21,440 nucleotides of DNA from Defluviitaleaceae bacterium (GTDB lineage Bacteria; Bacillota; Clostridia; Lachnospirales; WQUN01): the NCBI GenBank assembly GCA_009782245.1, contig WRKK01000351.1, positions 1 through 21,440 on the forward strand. Reading direction: 5' to 3'. A program made the translations under genes and the position numbers. Of this stretch, positions 14,522 to 21,357 are shown piece after piece. How positions within the stretch are numbered: the first letter of the stretch is position 1; each line of letters begins with the position of its first letter. Below the pieces are notes generated by a model. The model was not told where the DNA came from. It searched no databases and saw only the letters and a program-made list of their open reading frames with translations.

Positions 14522-16480
14522 TCAATTTTGATTACACAGCACCGTTTGCAAAGTCTCAAATTCCTCTAAAATACTGGGGTCTTCGGTTGAACAGTCCACC
14601 AAAATATCCCCCAAAATTTCTATTGCCAACGAGTTTATTTCGTCCAAAATAATTTCTGGCATGGTAAAGGCGTTTTCGGCTATTTGGTGAATTTGCTCCG
14701 CTTGGTTTGCGGGGTTTTTCGCTATTATTTGCAAAACTTGCAACTGGGGTTGCGTTAATTTTGCCGCAAACTCGGATAATTCTGCGGATAGTTGCGTTGT
14801 GCTAAATGTTGCGGCTGGCGGGTTGTTTTCGGGGTTTTTAATATCGGGTAAATCCGATATGTCCGCTTTATCCGCTACTTTTTCCGCATTTTCTACCCAC
14901 AATGCCGCTTTTACCGCCTCCGTTTCTTTGCGGAGTTGGCTAATGCTGTCAAAATTTAGGCTTATCGCTTGCGGGGTTTCTTCCGAAATTTCTTCTTCAA
15001 AAATAATTTCCTCTGCAACTGGCTCTTCAAAAATAGTTTCCTTTGCAATAGGCTCTTCAAAAATAATTTCCTCTGCAACTGGCTCTTCAAAAATAATTTC
15101 TTCTGCAACAGGCTCTTCAAAAATAGTTTCCTTTGCAATAGGCTCTTCAAAAATAATTTCCTCTGCAACTGGCTCTTCAAAAATAATTTCCTCTGCAACT
15201 GGCTCTTCTGAAATAATTTCCTCTGCGATAGGCTCTTCAAAAATAATTTCCTCTGCAATAGGCTCTTCAAAAATAATTTCCTCTGCAACAGGCTCTTCAA
15301 AAATAGTTTCCTCTGCAACTGGCTCTTCTGAAATAATTTCTTCTGCAACTGGCTCTTCTGAAATAATTGGCTCGGTTGGGGGCGTTTCGGTTGGTTGCGG
15401 TTGCAAAAAATTTAGTATCAATTTTTCTGTGGATTTGTCTAAATCGACGTGCAACCGCCTGTTTTTGCGATATTGCCGAATATCCCGCAAAATATTTTCG
15501 GTAAACTTGACAACTTCGCTTATGTATTTTCGCAACTTTGGGTGCGTGGAATATGGTTTTTGCAAAATAAATTTTTTTTCGCCTGCAAGCGGGCAAATTG
15601 CATTGGCAAATATTGTGTGCTCCTGTTGCGTGGCGGTTGGCGGCCCATAAATTGCCAAAATACCCGCTTTTTTGGATTGGTACAAAGCGGTATCCAGCAA
15701 CGTGATTATTATTGGGATTGTCTGCTGCATTAATTCTTTGTTTTGATTGTAAAATTCGCTTTTTAGCACGGCGTAATCGCACAATGTGATTATTAGCGGA
15801 AAAGGTAGCTGTATTGGCACTTGGTCGGCGTATTTTGCAATTACAATGTTGGCGGCGGTGTAGTTTTTTACTGTAAATTCGCCATTCTCCAGATGCTGCG
15901 GATACGGCAAGTTATAAATATACACAAAGTCCAAAACCCAAGCCGCCATATAGTTATCCAATTTTGGAAACTGTTCGCTGTATTCTAGCCAAATATTCAG
16001 CAATAAATCTAATCCGTCTTCTGTTGTTTGCCAGCCTATCCCGCTAAGCAGCTCATAAATATACACAAAAATATACGATAAATCCGTGTTGACAAAATTG
16101 TAGTTGCGTACCAAACTACGCCAATAAAAGTACCACGCTTTTTGTGGGCGTGTCATGCTTGCGTACGTTGGCAAATCTTTCGTAAATGGTGCAAATTCGG
16201 CTGGTTCGGCGTTTATGTGTTCGTATTTTTGCATATCTCGTAAAAAATTATTGCGGGATATTTCGGTTTGCGATAACGGCGTTGTATAGCTGATTTTTGG
16301 CTCGGTTTTCGGTTCAACTTTTGGCTTGATTTTTGGCGGCGGCGGAATTTTCTGCTTTTTTTCGTTAGTGCCGTCAATTTCTACGTCAAAAAAAACCTCT
16401 GAATTTGGCGGATTTTGTGGGGTTTCCGCTTGCGAAGTAATTTTTTTTATGTTTTTGTAAATGTTGGCAAGAAACCCCAT
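14522..16480 (-). CDS. TerB_N/TerB_C-type protein with Glu-rich decapeptide repeats
   Basis: A 652-residue cytosolic protein. The start is set at ATG 16480 because AAAGGA (16488-16493) lies 7 nt before it; an in-frame ATG further up would overlap the MATE gene. Residues 45-62 are Pro/Lys-rich. Residues about 75-270 resemble TerB_N, with KAWYFYWRSLVRNYNF, TDLSYIFVYIYELLSGIGW and LDNYMAAWVLDFVYIYNLP. Residues about 374-494 are twelve decapeptide repeats of the EEPVAEEIIF type. Residues about 520-645 resemble TerB_C (FTMPEIILDEINSLAIEILGD, then an acidic end). Family knowledge places these proteins in tellurite/stress or biological-conflict systems near ATPases, but no such partner is visible here. 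It is third in an operon, 26 bp after the MATE gene. Exact function unknown. Confidence 0.75.
   Translation of the reverse strand: MGFLANIYKNIKKITSQAETPQNPPNSEVFFDVEIDGTNEKKQKIPPPPKIKPKVEPKTEPKISYTTPLSQTEISRNNFLRDMQKYEHINAEPAEFAPFTKDLPTYASMTRPQKAWYFYWRSLVRNYNFVNTDLSYIFVYIYELLSGIGWQTTEDGLDLLLNIWLEYSEQFPKLDNYMAAWVLDFVYIYNLPYPQHLENGEFTVKNYTAANIVIAKYADQVPIQLPFPLIITLCDYAVLKSEFYNQNKELMQQTIPIIITLLDTALYQSKKAGILAIYGPPTATQQEHTIFANAICPLAGEKKFILQKPYSTHPKLRKYISEVVKFTENILRDIRQYRKNRRLHVDLDKSTEKLILNFLQPQPTETPPTEPIISEEPVAEEIISEEPVAEETIFEEPVAEEIIFEEPIAEEIIFEEPIAEEIISEEPVAEEIIFEEPVAEEIIFEEPIAKETIFEEPVAEEIIFEEPVAEEIIFEEPIAKETIFEEPVAEEIIFEEEISEETPQAISLNFDSISQLRKETEAVKAALWVENAEKVADKADISDLPDIKNPENNPPAATFSTTQLSAELSEFAAKLTQPQLQVLQIIAKNPANQAEQIHQIAENAFTMPEIILDEINSLAIEILGDILVDCSTEDPSILEEFETLQTVLCNQN
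15001..15360 (-). repeat. Twelve 30-bp tandem repeats inside the TerB gene
   Basis: Twelve consecutive 30-bp units, plus-strand form AAATAATTTCCTCTGCAACT then GGCTCTTCAA. Units differ at a few fixed positions. Units 1, 3 and 6 are identical, as are units 2 and 5, so units 1-3 and 4-6 look like a 90-bp duplication. Each unit encodes ten residues with four or five Glu, and the frame is never broken. The absence of stops in other frames creates long spurious ORFs on both strands. Confidence 0.95.
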
Positions 16481-16487
16481 AAAATCG

Positions 16488-16493
16488 TCCTTT
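16488..16493 (-). promoter_or_regulatory. Ribosome binding site deciding the TerB gene start
   Basis: AAAGGA on the minus strand sits 7 nt before ATG 16480. The upstream in-frame ATG at 16540 would place 20 extra residues inside the end of the MATE gene and lacks a comparable site. Confidence 0.75.
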
Positions 16494-16506
16494 CTGTGTA
16501 TTTTGG

Positions 16507-17862
16507 CTACACGTTCTCTCGAGTGAGATTCATAATCCACTTAAAGCGGTTAGTTTTGATTAGGGCAATAATCCACTTGAAAAATTGGTCGCTGCGAAGG
16601 CACACAAACACGAACCACGGCGGCATATTAAACACAAACGCCGCAATAAACGCCGACGGTAAAACGATAAGCCATGCACAAATTGCGTCCACTATTAGCA
16701 CAAATTTTGTATCGCCGCCAGCACGGATAATCCCAACAAAACACGGTGCATGGTACGCTGTGCCGATTATCGAGATGCCGATTATTGTCATAAATTGCCG
16801 TGCAATAATTTGCGTTTCCTCCGAGAAATAATACAGCGAGATAAATGGGTCTCGAAGCAGTAAAATCAAGGCACTGGCAACTAATCCCACGCATAAAAAT
16901 GTAACCTGCATTTTGCGTGCGTACACTTTAACTTGCTCGTAATCGCCGCTGCCGACCGTTTTTCCGATGATGATTGCACTCGCACCAGAAACGCCCCAAA
17001 CTATTATGGTTGTCAGCTGGAACATCATCATTGCGACGCTGTTTGCCGCCATTGCGGATTCTCCCAAACGCCCAATTATGGCTATTTGTGCCGCACCAGC
17101 TATTCCCCACAAAACATCGCCCAGCATAACAGGCAATCCATATTTGAAGAAATCCGCCAAAAGTTGCTTGTTTGTGCGGATAAGTTCCAAAAAGCGGATT
17201 TGCAAGCGTTTGTCGATAAATCGGACATAAACCACCATTATCAAGGTTTCCACAATGCGAGCGGTAAGCGTGGAGATTGCCGCACCACGAACGCCCAACG
17301 CAGGAAATCCGAGGTTTCCAAAAATTAGCAACCAATTTAGAATAACGCAAATTACCAAAGTTGATGCCGAAACGACAACCGCAATTTTGACAACTTCAAC
17401 GCAACGCATCGCCGCCATAAGCGAGTTTGTTACGCAGAAAAAGATATACGAAAACGCAATTATGCGTATATAAAGTACGCCCTCGGCAATAACATTTTGG
17501 TCATCGGTAAAAATGCCCAAAACCATTTCTGGTGCAAGCAGGACAATCACAGTAATTGCCGTGCCAATCAGCAGGGCAATTTTCACGCCGATTGCGACAA
17601 CAGCTTTCACGCTGTCGATATCCTTTTTGCCCCAATATTGGGCGGCGAGTAGCACCAACGCCGCCGAAATTCCCACCACAAGCATAATGAGAATATTTTG
17701 AATTTGGTTTGCGACCATAACGCCCGCTATTGCTCGCTCGCCAAGCGAACCGACCATGATATTATCGGCAAAACCCACGCCAACCGACAGCAGGTTTTGC
17801 AAAATCATGGGAATAGCCAATATTAGCAGGGTTTTCAGGAAATCTTTGTTGTTAATTGTCAT
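16507..17862 (-). CDS. MATE family efflux transporter
   Basis: A 451-residue polytopic protein of usual MATE length (about 450), with about 12 spans. The opening LLILAIPMILQNLLSVGVGF then ADNIMVGSLGERAIAGVMVA matches the family's first half. The second half begins LPVMLGDVLWGIAGAAQIAI followed by IGRLGESAMAANSVA. The end LRSDQFFKWIIALIKTNRFK is the typical MATE C-terminus. It should export cations, drugs or metabolites using a Na+ or H+ gradient; substrate unknown. The start overlaps the end of the reductase gene by 11 bp with no good ribosome site, so translation is coupled. It is followed after 26 bp by the TerB_N/TerB_C gene. Confidence 0.92.
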   Translation of the reverse strand: MTINNKDFLKTLLILAIPMILQNLLSVGVGFADNIMVGSLGERAIAGVMVANQIQNILIMLVVGISAALVLLAAQYWGKKDIDSVKAVVAIGVKIALLIGTAITVIVLLAPEMVLGIFTDDQNVIAEGVLYIRIIAFSYIFFCVTNSLMAAMRCVEVVKIAVVVSASTLVICVILNWLLIFGNLGFPALGVRGAAISTLTARIVETLIMVVYVRFIDKRLQIRFLELIRTNKQLLADFFKYGLPVMLGDVLWGIAGAAQIAIIGRLGESAMAANSVAMMMFQLTTIIVWGVSGASAIIIGKTVGSGDYEQVKVYARKMQVTFLCVGLVASALILLLRDPFISLYYFSEETQIIARQFMTIIGISIIGTAYHAPCFVGIIRAGGDTKFVLIVDAICAWLIVLPSAFIAAFVFNMPPWFVFVCLRSDQFFKWIIALIKTNRFKWIMNLTRENV

Positions 17863-18670
17863 ATAATTCGGATATTTCTATGCTGATTCCTGGTCGCCAC
17901 TCGATGTGAACGCCTGTAATTATCACGTTTTCAAACAGATTATTTTGCGTAAGTTCGTTGAACGGCTTTTTTTCGAGATATGGCTTAATATCAAAAATGC
18001 GTTCTTCGCCGTTGTCAAACTTGCAAAGCAAGGTATAATCAGCTTGTGCCGCCACGGAAACAGCTTGCGGTCTTTCGTGCTGTGCAATCATTGCGGCAAT
18101 GGCAGATTTTAGGGCAGTTAGCTTGTAGGGTTTGTTCCAGCGGTTGACGGCTATGTAGTCAAAAATGCCGTGCTTTTCCCTTGGCCAAGCATCGCCGCCC
18201 ATTTGGGATATTGCCCGCTCGATGTCAGCGAAAGTGGTAACAATCCCACCGCCGCCGCCGCCCGCCGATGCAACCATTATGCTAGGCTTGTTGTGCAAAA
18301 ATGAAACTCGGTCTTCACGAGAATCCCATTGTTTAGTGGCCTCGCAACGCCGCAACTTATCCAAGAATATTTTGAACTCTTCGCTAATTTCTCCCCAATA
18401 TACAGGAGTAATGTATATAAATGCAGTTGCCTTTTCAACCTGTGCTTGCAACTGGGAAAAGCCGTCTTTTTCGCCAAAAACGCAATAATGCTCCTTAAAG
18501 CAGATGCCCCAGCCGTCGCCGCACATTTTGCATTTGTCAAGGTTAATTTTTTTTAGGTTGACAGTTTCAAAAGTAGAGCCAGCTTGTAAGGTGGCTTGTT
18601 CTGCGGCTTGTACGAATGAATAGCATAAGCCGTCCGTTTTGGGTGTTCCATTTATTATTAGAATGTGCAT
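17852..18670 (-). CDS. FMN-dependent NAD(P)H reductase (flavodoxin-like) fused to DUF2442
   Basis: A 272-residue protein with two parts. Residues 1-195 are an FMN-reductase/iron-sulfur-flavoprotein type flavodoxin fold. They show the phosphate-binding start MHILIINGTPKTDG, the site YITPVYWGEISEEFKIFLD, a Gly-rich loop ASAGGGGGG, and a cysteine cluster Cys47-x2-Cys50-x6-Cys57-x5-Cys63 that could bind an Fe-S cluster. Residues about 204-272 match DUF2442: LLCKFDNGEERIFDIKPYLE, FNELTQNNLFENV, IEWRPGISIEISELYDN. DUF2442 is normally a separate protein of 80-90 residues. GGAGGT (18677-18682) precedes the ATG. It is the first gene of the operon and overlaps the MATE gene by 11 bp. A quinone/nitro or redox-stress reductase role is likely; the purpose of the fused domain is unknown. 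Confidence 0.85.
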   Translation of the reverse strand: MHILIINGTPKTDGLCYSFVQAAEQATLQAGSTFETVNLKKINLDKCKMCGDGWGICFKEHYCVFGEKDGFSQLQAQVEKATAFIYITPVYWGEISEEFKIFLDKLRRCEATKQWDSREDRVSFLHNKPSIMVASAGGGGGGIVTTFADIERAISQMGGDAWPREKHGIFDYIAVNRWNKPYKLTALKSAIAAMIAQHERPQAVSVAAQADYTLLCKFDNGEERIFDIKPYLEKKPFNELTQNNLFENVIITGVHIEWRPGISIEISELYDN

Positions 18671-18682
18671 AAAAATACCTCC

Positions 18683-18718
18683 GTTTTGGTTGTTTTGATT
18701 GTTTTGGTTGTTTTGGTT
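18683..18718 (-). repeat. Four 9-bp tandem repeats in the reductase mRNA leader
   Basis: GTTTTGGTT occurs at 18683-18691, 18701-18709 and 18710-18718, with GTTTTGATT at 18692-18700. In the mRNA this is AACCAAAAC four times, an unstructured A/C-rich leader ending at the ribosome site. It may favour ribosome entry and is prone to length change by slippage. Confidence 0.85.
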
Positions 18719-18742
18719 AAAATTTTTTTGTGTAGCATATTT

Positions 18743-18771
18743 ATGTTAGCGGTTTTTGAGATAAATGTCAA
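18743..18771 (-). promoter_or_regulatory. Promoter of the reductase-MATE-TerB operon
   Basis: On the minus strand TTGACA (18771-18766), 17 bp, then TAACAT (18748-18743). The leader is about 65 nt. It is divergent from the chemotaxis-gene promoter about 80 bp away. The A/T-rich stretch between them (18772-18853) shows no clear operator. Confidence 0.75.
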
Positions 18772-18853
18772 GTGCGGCGAAAATTTAGTTATTTTTACAA
18801 AACAATTAAATTTTGTGCAAATATAACAGATATATTTTATTTTTCAAAAATAA

Positions 18854-18882
18854 TTGACCAAAGCCAAAAACAATAGTATAAT
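18854..18882 (+). promoter_or_regulatory. Promoter of the chemotaxis receptor gene
   Basis: TTGACC (18854-18859), exactly 17 bp, then TATAAT (18877-18882). This is a near-perfect housekeeping (sigma-A) promoter. It is not the sigma-D/FliA type (TAAA...GCCGATAA) often used for chemotaxis genes. It leaves a leader of about 135 nt before the ATG at 19028. Confidence 0.8.
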
Positions 18883-18903
18883 AAATAAAATAAGCAATTA
18901 AAA

Positions 18904-19018
18904 ACAACGCATATCACGATACAGCAACCCATTTTTTATACTTGTGGCATCGTTGTAGAATTTTGAAAAGGAGGAAGTGCCGCACAGCTTGGAACAACCC
19001 TTGCTTTCGTTGTAGCAC
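18904..19018 (+). promoter_or_regulatory. Structured leader of the chemotaxis receptor mRNA
   Basis: AAGGAGG (18968-18974) is a perfect ribosome site but has no start codon at normal spacing; the receptor ATG is 53 nt away. Between them GTGC (18977-18980) can pair with GCAC (19015-19018) and ACAAC (18994-18998) with GTTGT (19009-19013). That fold would bring the site to about 11 nt from the ATG. Upstream, ACAACG (18904-18909) can pair with CGTTGT at either 18951-18956 or 19008-19013. No known riboswitch consensus was recognised. The 18671-19027 gap otherwise holds only the two promoters and the repeats noted. Confidence 0.45.
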
Positions 19019-19027
19019 ACACATCAC

Positions 19028-21304
19028 ATGACTTGGTTCAAAAATTTTAGAATCCGCACTAAACTTCTTATTTGTTTTGGAATTATCGTTATTATGGGAG
19101 TAATGATTTCTGGCTACGCTTTTTACAGGATTTACTCTGTTACCACATCTTACGAGCATCTTCTGGAAATTTCTATAGAGGCTCGCGAGGCAATGCAACA
19201 GGCACAAGGTTATGTGCGCGATTATCTGCTTGTTACAACAACCCTTGTAGCCTATACCCAATCAGGACACGTGGAACACGTGGATAATTTATCCCGATAT
19301 GCCGCAGGTGTCCACTATAACGCAATTAGAGCGGTGCAATATTTTTCGTCAACCTTGTATTTTTATCCCCAATTTACCCAAGATGATATTGACCGACATA
19401 TGGCAGAGGCTAATGAAATTATCGCATTGCTGGAGCAATTTAGAAGAGATGTTTACAATCCTATTTTAAGTGCCGTTTATTCTGTAGATTATTGGCAAGC
19501 CTTAGCCCTGCTAAATGACGCAGAAACTTTGACGAACGCCATTAACGAACTGTTTGAAAAAAAGCTGTACGAGGCAAATAAATTAGTAGAAACAGAAATC
19601 CGCTTAATAAGAGATGCAACCAACACAGTTTACAGGATTATGATTGCTGGCAGCACGGCGGTTTTCTTAATATCGGTGTTTTTGGCGTTGTGGATTTCTG
19701 GCTCGATAGCTACGCCGTTACGCAGTTTGGTAAAGGCGGCGCATTCCATTTCAAAGGGCGATTTTAATGTTGACATTGACAAGCCCGCAAAAGACGAAAC
19801 GGGTATGTTAGCACAAAGTTTTGAGGAAGTTGTAAGGGTTATACATAATCTAACGGAAGATTTGCACAATATGGCGACTATGCACTTTGAAAAAGGCGAA
19901 ATTGATTCCTTTTTAGATGCCGAAAATTTACCAGGCCAATTTGGCGTTGTTGCAGGGCAAATTAACGCTATGGTTCGGCAATATGTGGCATTGCTGGATA
20001 AATCGTTAAATGTATTGGGCAACATTACCACCGTAGATTTCAAAACCCCGATGGAAGAGCTGCCAGGCAAAAAAATATTCATAAACGAGATAATAGAAAC
20101 AACAAGGCTAACGTGCCAAAGCATCGAAACAGAGATTAATTCAATGATAGAAGAAGCAACAAAGGGGAATTTATCGGTACGAGCCAACACAAAGTCATTT
20201 GTGGGCGATTGGGCGACTACAATGGCGAATATGAACAAATTATTAGATGTTATCGTGCAGCCAATAAAAGAGACATCTCGTGTTATGAAATTGGTGGAAA
20301 AAGGCGATTTAACGGGCAGAATGGAAGGTAAGTTCAGGGGCGATTTTTACGTACTACAAGAATCCATTAACAATACAATGGATTACATCTCCAATTATAT
20401 AGCCGAAATATCCAGCGTATTAAAAGGGCTTGCCGAAAATAATCTTTGTCAGGAACTAAGGCTAGATTACGTTGGCAATTTTACCACACTAAAGGATTCA
20501 TTTTTGGTATTTATCGAAACGCTGAACAACGTGATTTATGAGGTTTGTTCTTCTACAATACAGGTTAATTCTGGGGTGCTGCATATGGCGGTAAGTAGCA
20601 CTAGTTTAGCGGACGGTAGCACAATGCAATCTGCCGCCGCCGAAAGATTGGGCATGGGTGCAGAAGCAGTCAGCATTATCATAAGCAAAAACCTTAGCAG
20701 CGTGGAGCAAGCTAAATCATTATCAATCGAAACGCGCGATAGTGCAACGGCTGGCGCGGCTGGCTTAGAGGCAATGTTAAAATCAATGGGTTCAATAAAT
20801 AGTGCTTTTTCGGATATATCGGGCATAATGAAGACAATAGAGGCGATAGCCTTGCAAACTAAGCTACTTTCGCTAAACGCAACAATAGAGGCGGCACGGG
20901 CAGGCGACCATGGCAAAGGTTTTGCCGCCGTCGCCGAAGAAGTACGCAGTCTGGCGGCAATGACACGCAACGCCGCCACCGAAACCGCCAACGTAATAGC
21001 CAATTCCAAAGAAAAAGTAGATGCTGGCTTAACTGTCGCCAGCAAAACATCTCACGCATTTGATTTAATAGTTGAACAAACAGAAAAATTAGCAAACGTT
21101 ATGAGCGATATTTCGCAAGGTTCGCTAGAGCAATCCAAGGCAATGGCAGTTTTCAACAAATCCATACAAGATATTTCCGAGGTTGTGCTAAGCAACGCCG
21201 CCACCAGCCAAGAAGTAGCCGCAATGTCCCAAGAATTAGCAAGCCAATCGGAATTAATGTACAATATGGTGAATAGTTTTAGGGTAAAAACTACGGCTTG
21301 GTAG
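19028..21304 (+). CDS. Methyl-accepting chemotaxis protein with several HAMP-like modules
   Basis: A 758-residue chemoreceptor, the only rightward gene. MTWFKNFRIRTKLL is a typical receptor start. TM1 covers about 12-34, and a helical extracellular sensor region of about 165 residues follows. TM2 covers about 204-224 (IMIAGSTAVFLISVFLALWI). A HAMP domain begins at SIATPLRSLVKAAHSISKGD. Residues about 280-500 contain further HAMP-like repeats (EEATKGNLSVRANTKSFVGD, MKLVEKGDLTGRMEGKFRGD, LAENNLCQELRLDYVGNFTT). The C-terminal signalling domain includes IEAIALQTKLLSLNATIEAA then RAGDHGKGFAAVAEEVRSLA, the hairpin tip that binds CheA/CheW. The usual QTN reads QTK. No CheR-tethering pentapeptide is present at the end (KTTAW). 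The ligand is not predictable. No other chemotaxis genes are in the window. Confidence 0.93.
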   Translation: MTWFKNFRIRTKLLICFGIIVIMGVMISGYAFYRIYSVTTSYEHLLEISIEAREAMQQAQGYVRDYLLVTTTLVAYTQSGHVEHVDNLSRYAAGVHYNAIRAVQYFSSTLYFYPQFTQDDIDRHMAEANEIIALLEQFRRDVYNPILSAVYSVDYWQALALLNDAETLTNAINELFEKKLYEANKLVETEIRLIRDATNTVYRIMIAGSTAVFLISVFLALWISGSIATPLRSLVKAAHSISKGDFNVDIDKPAKDETGMLAQSFEEVVRVIHNLTEDLHNMATMHFEKGEIDSFLDAENLPGQFGVVAGQINAMVRQYVALLDKSLNVLGNITTVDFKTPMEELPGKKIFINEIIETTRLTCQSIETEINSMIEEATKGNLSVRANTKSFVGDWATTMANMNKLLDVIVQPIKETSRVMKLVEKGDLTGRMEGKFRGDFYVLQESINNTMDYISNYIAEISSVLKGLAENNLCQELRLDYVGNFTTLKDSFLVFIETLNNVIYEVCSSTIQVNSGVLHMAVSSTSLADGSTMQSAAAERLGMGAEAVSIIISKNLSSVEQAKSLSIETRDSATAGAAGLEAMLKSMGSINSAFSDISGIMKTIEAIALQTKLLSLNATIEAARAGDHGKGFAAVAEEVRSLAAMTRNAATETANVIANSKEKVDAGLTVASKTSHAFDLIVEQTEKLANVMSDISQGSLEQSKAMAVFNKSIQDISEVVLSNAATSQEVAAMSQELASQSELMYNMVNSFRVKTTAW

Positions 21305-21357
21305 GGTTGGCTGACACCTGCGTACACTTTTTTTGAAACATTGGAGATTAGACGGAC

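Noticed and set aside
15001..15360. Regular 30-bp repeats considered as a CRISPR array
   Set aside because: Units are directly adjacent with no spacers, are in frame with a coding sequence, and there are no cas genes.
14799..15650. Long plus-strand ORF of 283 codons (Ser/Ile-rich repeats) and a 128-codon minus-strand frame at 14962-15348
   Set aside because: Both are other-frame readings of the stop-free 30-bp repeat array in the TerB gene. They have low complexity, no ribosome site and no family resemblance.
16481..16540. Upstream start for the TerB gene at 16540
   Set aside because: It would overlap the MATE C-terminus and lacks a ribosome site, while ATG 16480 has AAAGGA at 7 nt.
18977..19015. 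Short upstream ORF (GTG 18977 or TTG 18989 to TAG 19013) as a leader peptide of the chemoreceptor
   Set aside because: Spacing from AAGGAGG is 2 nt for GTG and 14 nt for TTG, both poor. A hairpin-bridged site explains the layout at least as well, so no gene is called.
18883..19027. c-di-GMP riboswitch upstream of the chemoreceptor
   Set aside because: Such riboswitches often precede receptors in Clostridia, but I could not match the conserved GEMM-I core or the class II pattern.
19630..20238. 202-codon minus-strand ORF within the chemoreceptor gene
   Set aside because: Antisense shadow. The plus frame encodes TM2 and HAMP modules over the same bases.
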